Assembly (NCBI RefSeq): GCF_022370755.2
Contig: NZ_CP092364.2
Coordinates: 372,001 to 436,000, forward strand
DNA from: Mycolicibacterium goodii
GTDB lineage: Bacteria > Actinomycetota > Actinomycetes > Mycobacteriales > Mycobacteriaceae
Direction of reading: 5' to 3'
DNA: 64,000 nt
The position numbers and the translations under genes were made by a program. The notes below the pieces were generated by a model. That model saw only the letters and a program-made list of their open reading frames with translations. It had not been told where the DNA came from and ran no database searches. Shown here one piece after another: positions 60,972-64,000 of this stretch (the stretch's first letter is position 1; each line of letters opens with the position of its first letter).

Positions 60972-61939
60972 GACTTGGCCCCGGCCCATTCGGGCACCGA
61001 GTACTCGTTGTCGAGCGAGCCGTCGGCCTTGAGGAAGTTGTAGGCCGCCTCGAGCTGCTCGACGCCCTGCTCCGGGAACGGCTCGGTGTTGAACTCGTCG
61101 GGCTTGGTGGACTGCCGGACGAACTCGACCTCGGTGTCGTCGGTCGTGGCGACCCACTCCGTGTAGGCGTCGAAGTTCTCGGTGATGTCGCGGTTGACCG
61201 CGGTGACGGCTTTCTGCCATGCCTCGGCGAACCCGGGGTGCTGGTCGGTGAACGACGTCAGCGTGATGTTGGTGCCGGTGCTGCCGAATCCGTGCTGCGA
61301 CAGGCTGTCGATGATGGGGAAGCCCCGGTCCTTCAGTTCGGCGGCGCTGGCGCCGGTGACCACCGTGGCGTCGATCTTGCCCGAACTCAGGCCCGCGATG
61401 GACTCGGGGGTCGGGACGTCTCGCACCTCGATCTTGCCGGTGAGCCCGGCGGCCTCGATGAGTTGACGCGCCGCGCGGTCCCGGATGGTGCCCTGCGGTG
61501 CGGTGATCGACTTGCCCGTCAATCCCGCGATGGTGGTGGGGCCGTCTTTGGCGCCGACGATCCAGGCGTCGCCGTTGATCGAATCGAGCGACAGCAGAAC
61601 GACTCTCGCGTCGCGGCTGCGGGCCCGAAGTGCGGGGTTGTCGCCGACGGCGGCGACGTCGATCGCACCGGCGAACAGGGCCGATGCCACGTCGCTGCCC
61701 GACTGGAAGAAGGAGTACTCGATCTTGTCGACGCCTGCGGACTTGAGTTCCTCGGCGAGGATGCCCTCCTTGTCGCCCCAGCCCAGCGAACCGGCCGGGG
61801 TGCCCGTGACCGATGTGGCGCCGATGCGCAACGTATCGCCGCCCGCGTCGTCGCTGGTGCTGCTGCACGCGACGGTGCCGACTGCGAGGGCCGACGCGGC
61901 CGCGACGGCGGACAACGAGCGCAACAACCGACTGAGCAT
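60968..61939 (-). CDS. ABC transporter substrate-binding lipoprotein
   Basis: A 323-residue periplasmic binding protein of the SsuA/TauA/NMT1 group. A signal peptide ending GTVACSS gives a lipobox-like Cys at about residue 25. The core includes GDTLRIGATSVTGTPAGSLGWGDKEGILAEELK, typical of sulfonate/nitrate binding proteins, and a second lobe with GKSITAPQGTIRDRAARQLIEAAGL. First gene of the five-gene operon, so its ligand defines the pathway. Sulfonate or an aromatic sulfonate-like compound is my best guess. Confidence 0.88.
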   Translation of the reverse strand: MLSRLLRSLSAVAAASALAVGTVACSSTSDDAGGDTLRIGATSVTGTPAGSLGWGDKEGILAEELKSAGVDKIEYSFFQSGSDVASALFAGAIDVAAVGDNPALRARSRDARVVLLSLDSINGDAWIVGAKDGPTTIAGLTGKSITAPQGTIRDRAARQLIEAAGLTGKIEVRDVPTPESIAGLSSGKIDATVVTGASAAELKDRGFPIIDSLSQHGFGSTGTNITLTSFTDQHPGFAEAWQKAVTAVNRDITENFDAYTEWVATTDDTEVEFVRQSTKPDEFNTEPFPEQGVEQLEAAYNFLKADGSLDNEYSVPEWAGAKS

Positions 61940-62122
61940 GGACGGGCCTCCGAAGTGGTGATGGGCGTGAGAACACCAGACAGAGGTCAGTAGAAGTCGA
62001 CGGGATCGGTGGGCGCGACGGTTTGGCTCAGGCTGACCGAAAGAACCTGCGCCTGCCGACCATTCACCGAGGCCGACGAAAACGTCCGAGGATGTCGTTG
62101 CGCAGACCCTGGCAAAGCCGCG

Positions 62123-62830
62123 CTATTCGCTGCGCACGGCCCATCTGCCGGTGGCAGGCAGCACCGTGAACAGGATGCTCGCGACGGGCAGCACCGGGAT
62201 CGCATAGACCATGGGGTGCAGCTTGGCGCCCGCGATGAACAGGCTGCCGAAGATCAGCAGCGCGATGATCGAGCCGACGACGATGAGAAGTCTGCCCAGT
62301 CGACGACGCAGCAACAGCGCGATGAGGCCACCGATGGTTGCTGCGGCCGACACCGCGGTGAGGAAACCGACGGCCACACAGAACAGTTGATCGGTGCGCC
62401 ACCACCCGGCGATGAGATCGGTGGCGATGACGGCCGTGCCCCATCCGCTGAGGATGCTCAGCGTCGCGGCGGTCACCGCGGTCTTGGGGTCGTTTCCGGA
62501 GGCCCGGCGGGGGATCACGACAGGACGCGCGCGGGGCACGTAGGCGGTGGCCGTGCCTGCGTCCTCGTCGCCCTCGCCGTCTGCGCCGGCGCCCTTGGCG
62601 GCCATGAAACCCGTCTGGGCGTCACTGGAGGCCCCGATCAGGCTGGTCTGGGGTTCGGCGTCGGGCGCAGTGGGTATGGCACCTGTCGGATGGCGCCGGA
62701 TGATGCTGGTCTTCGGTGCGTCGGACGTGGGCACCGGGCCCGAGAGAGGAGCGGAAGGTTGACGCCGGATGATGCCGGTGTGGTCGTCCTCACCGGCTTG
62801 ATCGGTGTCGAGGGGACCGGAGTCGCTCAC
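62123..62830 (-). CDS. Conserved membrane protein, Ser/Thr/Pro-rich N-terminus
   Basis: A 235-residue protein: about 100 polar, disordered residues with repeated IIRR(Q/H)P motifs (residues ~20 and ~43), then four predicted spans (about 115-138, 145-172, 180-200, 208-225). The IIRR(H/Q)P repeats with neighbouring Thr/Ser may be kinase or protein-docking sites. It overlaps nothing and directly follows the M23 peptidase gene on the same strand, with adjacent stop and start codons, so they are probably co-transcribed. Confidence 0.72.
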   Translation of the reverse strand: MSDSGPLDTDQAGEDDHTGIIRRQPSAPLSGPVPTSDAPKTSIIRRHPTGAIPTAPDAEPQTSLIGASSDAQTGFMAAKGAGADGEGDEDAGTATAYVPRARPVVIPRRASGNDPKTAVTAATLSILSGWGTAVIATDLIAGWWRTDQLFCVAVGFLTAVSAAATIGGLIALLLRRRLGRLLIVVGSIIALLIFGSLFIAGAKLHPMVYAIPVLPVASILFTVLPATGRWAVRSE

Positions 62831-63928
62831 TCAGCCAACATAGCTGCCCGGGCTGAGCCCGCGCTTGGCCAGCCAACCGACCGGGTCGATCCGGTTCGTG
62901 CCGTTGGTCAGGACCTCGAAGTGCAGGTGGGGACCGGTCGAGAAGCCCCGGTTGCCCATCGTGGCGATCTGATCGCCCGCCATCACGCGCTCGCCGACGC
63001 TGACCAGCCAGGTGTTGATGTGGCCGTAGAGCGTGACGGTGCCGTCGGAGTGGCGGATCTTGACCCACGCGCCGTAGCCGGCGGTCGGGCCGACGTCGGT
63101 GACGACGCCGTCGGACGCGGCGTAGATCGGGGTGCCGATCGAGTTGGCGATGTCGATGCCGCCGTGCAGCACGCCCCAGCGGTAGCCGAAGCCGGACGTC
63201 CACACGCCCTTGGTGGGCATCACGAACAGTGGGCGGGACAGGCGGGCCTCACGCTCGGCGCGCTCCTGCGCGAACGCGGCGGCCTTGGTGATCTCCTCGG
63301 CGTGGACAGCCGACGAGATGTTCGACGCGACCGACACGATCTGCATGCCCTCGTTCGAGCCGGTGATCGAGGCGCCGTCGACCGTCGTCTGCCCGGTGGC
63401 GAGCACGGTGTCGTCGGCGGCCTGCGCCTCGGTGCCGTTGCCGAACGAGTACGCACCCGCGGCGGTCGCACCGGCGGCCATCGCCGCGATCATCAGCCGG
63501 CTCTTGAGCGCGCCCGTGGTCTCTTTGCGGTGGGCGCCGCGACGGCCCGTCATGTCGATGATGTCGGTTGCTGCGGTGCCGTCGCTGACGTCGGTGTGGC
63601 TGTCGCGGTAGGCGAAGTTGGCGTTGCGCTTACGGCGCGACGAGCTGCGCTCACCGGCGTCGCGCGCGTCGGCCAGGAACTCCGACGGAATGTCCAAGCG
63701 CACCGGCACGAGATCGTCGGTGTCGTTGAGATCGTCGAGCTCAGGGGCCTCGATGACGCGGGCCTCGCGTTCGAAGGCGCTCAAATTGTCGTAGGCGCTT
63801 GAGATTTGGGTATCCAGTGCGGCGAACTCGTCGAACGCCCTGGCGAAGTCGCTGAACGGGATGATGTCCGTCACTTCGGCGGCGTCGAGCTCGTCCGGCG
63901 TGGTGGTCCTGCGTTCGCGAGCGTTCAT
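62831..63928 (-). CDS. M23 (LytM) peptidase
   Basis: A 365-residue cell-wall peptidase or its degenerate relative. Residues 1-150 are a polar cytoplasmic region, then a signal-anchor (about 153-172) and a coiled coil (about 205-245). The M23 domain (about 250-365) has HGGIDIA (H and D zinc ligands) and the HLHFEV motif (HxH), so catalytic residues are intact. ATG 63928 with AAGGGG upstream. Position matches the Rv0950c homologue. Confidence 0.87.
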   Translation of the reverse strand: MNARERRTTTPDELDAAEVTDIIPFSDFARAFDEFAALDTQISSAYDNLSAFEREARVIEAPELDDLNDTDDLVPVRLDIPSEFLADARDAGERSSSRRKRNANFAYRDSHTDVSDGTAATDIIDMTGRRGAHRKETTGALKSRLMIAAMAAGATAAGAYSFGNGTEAQAADDTVLATGQTTVDGASITGSNEGMQIVSVASNISSAVHAEEITKAAAFAQERAEREARLSRPLFVMPTKGVWTSGFGYRWGVLHGGIDIANSIGTPIYAASDGVVTDVGPTAGYGAWVKIRHSDGTVTLYGHINTWLVSVGERVMAGDQIATMGNRGFSTGPHLHFEVLTNGTNRIDPVGWLAKRGLSPGSYVG

Positions 63929-64000
63929 CGAAGTCCCCTTGGGAGACGCGGACGAACGATGCTGCAACAAACCGACGGATCCTTCTCGTGACCTCAGCGT

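Overview
The window is high-GC actinobacterial DNA and reads as a fast-growing, Mycolicibacterium smegmatis-like mycobacterium. The reasons are: many GTG starts and ATGA/GTGA stop-start overlaps; F420-dependent and mycofactocin-type oxidoreductases; a mycothiol-type DinB-fold protein; an ANTAR regulator; a SigH-like ECF factor; and, at the right end, the gene order Fpg/Nei glycosylase - SDR - pgi - chorismate mutase - UvrD/PcrA helicase - M23 peptidase, which I recall as the order around Rv0944-Rv0950c in M. tuberculosis. No integrase, transposase, tRNA, rRNA or CRISPR array was seen.

Layout. Bases 1-3584: the 3' end of a benzoylformate decarboxylase gene, a cis-CaaD-type tautomerase and a GlcD-GlcE fusion dehydrogenase, together an aromatic 2-hydroxy/2-keto acid block. 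Bases 3621-12395: a quinone reductase and a GlxA-type regulator, an HPP membrane protein, RNase HI, a VOC protein, two MFS transporters, two small secreted proteins, and an F420-type oxidoreductase with a KstR-like box at its start. Bases 12529-17283: a GAF-ANTAR regulator, an Ala-rich protein, and a signalling set of CheB, a STAS-HATPase fusion and CheR-PAS-coiled coil-PAS. Bases 17379-21066: MFS, AurF-like diiron oxygenase, cobF, small membrane protein.

Bases 21345-33151 are the accessory-looking core. A tightly overlapped operon encodes an old yellow enzyme, an RclA-like flavoprotein disulfide reductase, a cysteine hydrolase, a sensor-kinase-like protein that lacks its phospho-accepting His and N-box Asn, and a DUF1348 protein. 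Next come an alcohol dehydrogenase, and then TetR and LysR regulators that each occur twice, plus a second DUF1348 gene, a frameshifted peptide deformylase remnant and an Asp-nucleophile alpha/beta hydrolase. Bases 33208-38270 hold another TetR, a SigH-like sigma factor, a mycofactocin-type SDR, a secreted cupin preceded by a perfect 35-bp palindrome, a tandem GNAT, a SnoaL-like protein and a methyltransferase. Bases 38638-42414 hold a PucR regulator divergent from an MFS transporter and an ornithine-cyclodeaminase-like enzyme, followed by gene-poor DNA and a metallo-beta-lactamase-fold protein.

Bases 44083-63928 are more core-like: an ArsR-SRPBCC-DinB operon, the Fpg/Nei-SDR block, a secreted glycine-rich repeat protein, an XRE regulator with its operator inside the promoter spacer, pgi, an aldehyde dehydrogenase, an OafA-SGNH acyltransferase, chorismate mutase, pcrA/uvrD1, a five-gene minus-strand operon (SsuABC-like importer plus an AprAB-like flavoprotein and two-cluster ferredoxin), and an M23 peptidase. 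The best candidates for something undescribed are the old yellow enzyme/RclA/pseudokinase operon with its duplicated regulators, and the transporter-AprAB-like operon.
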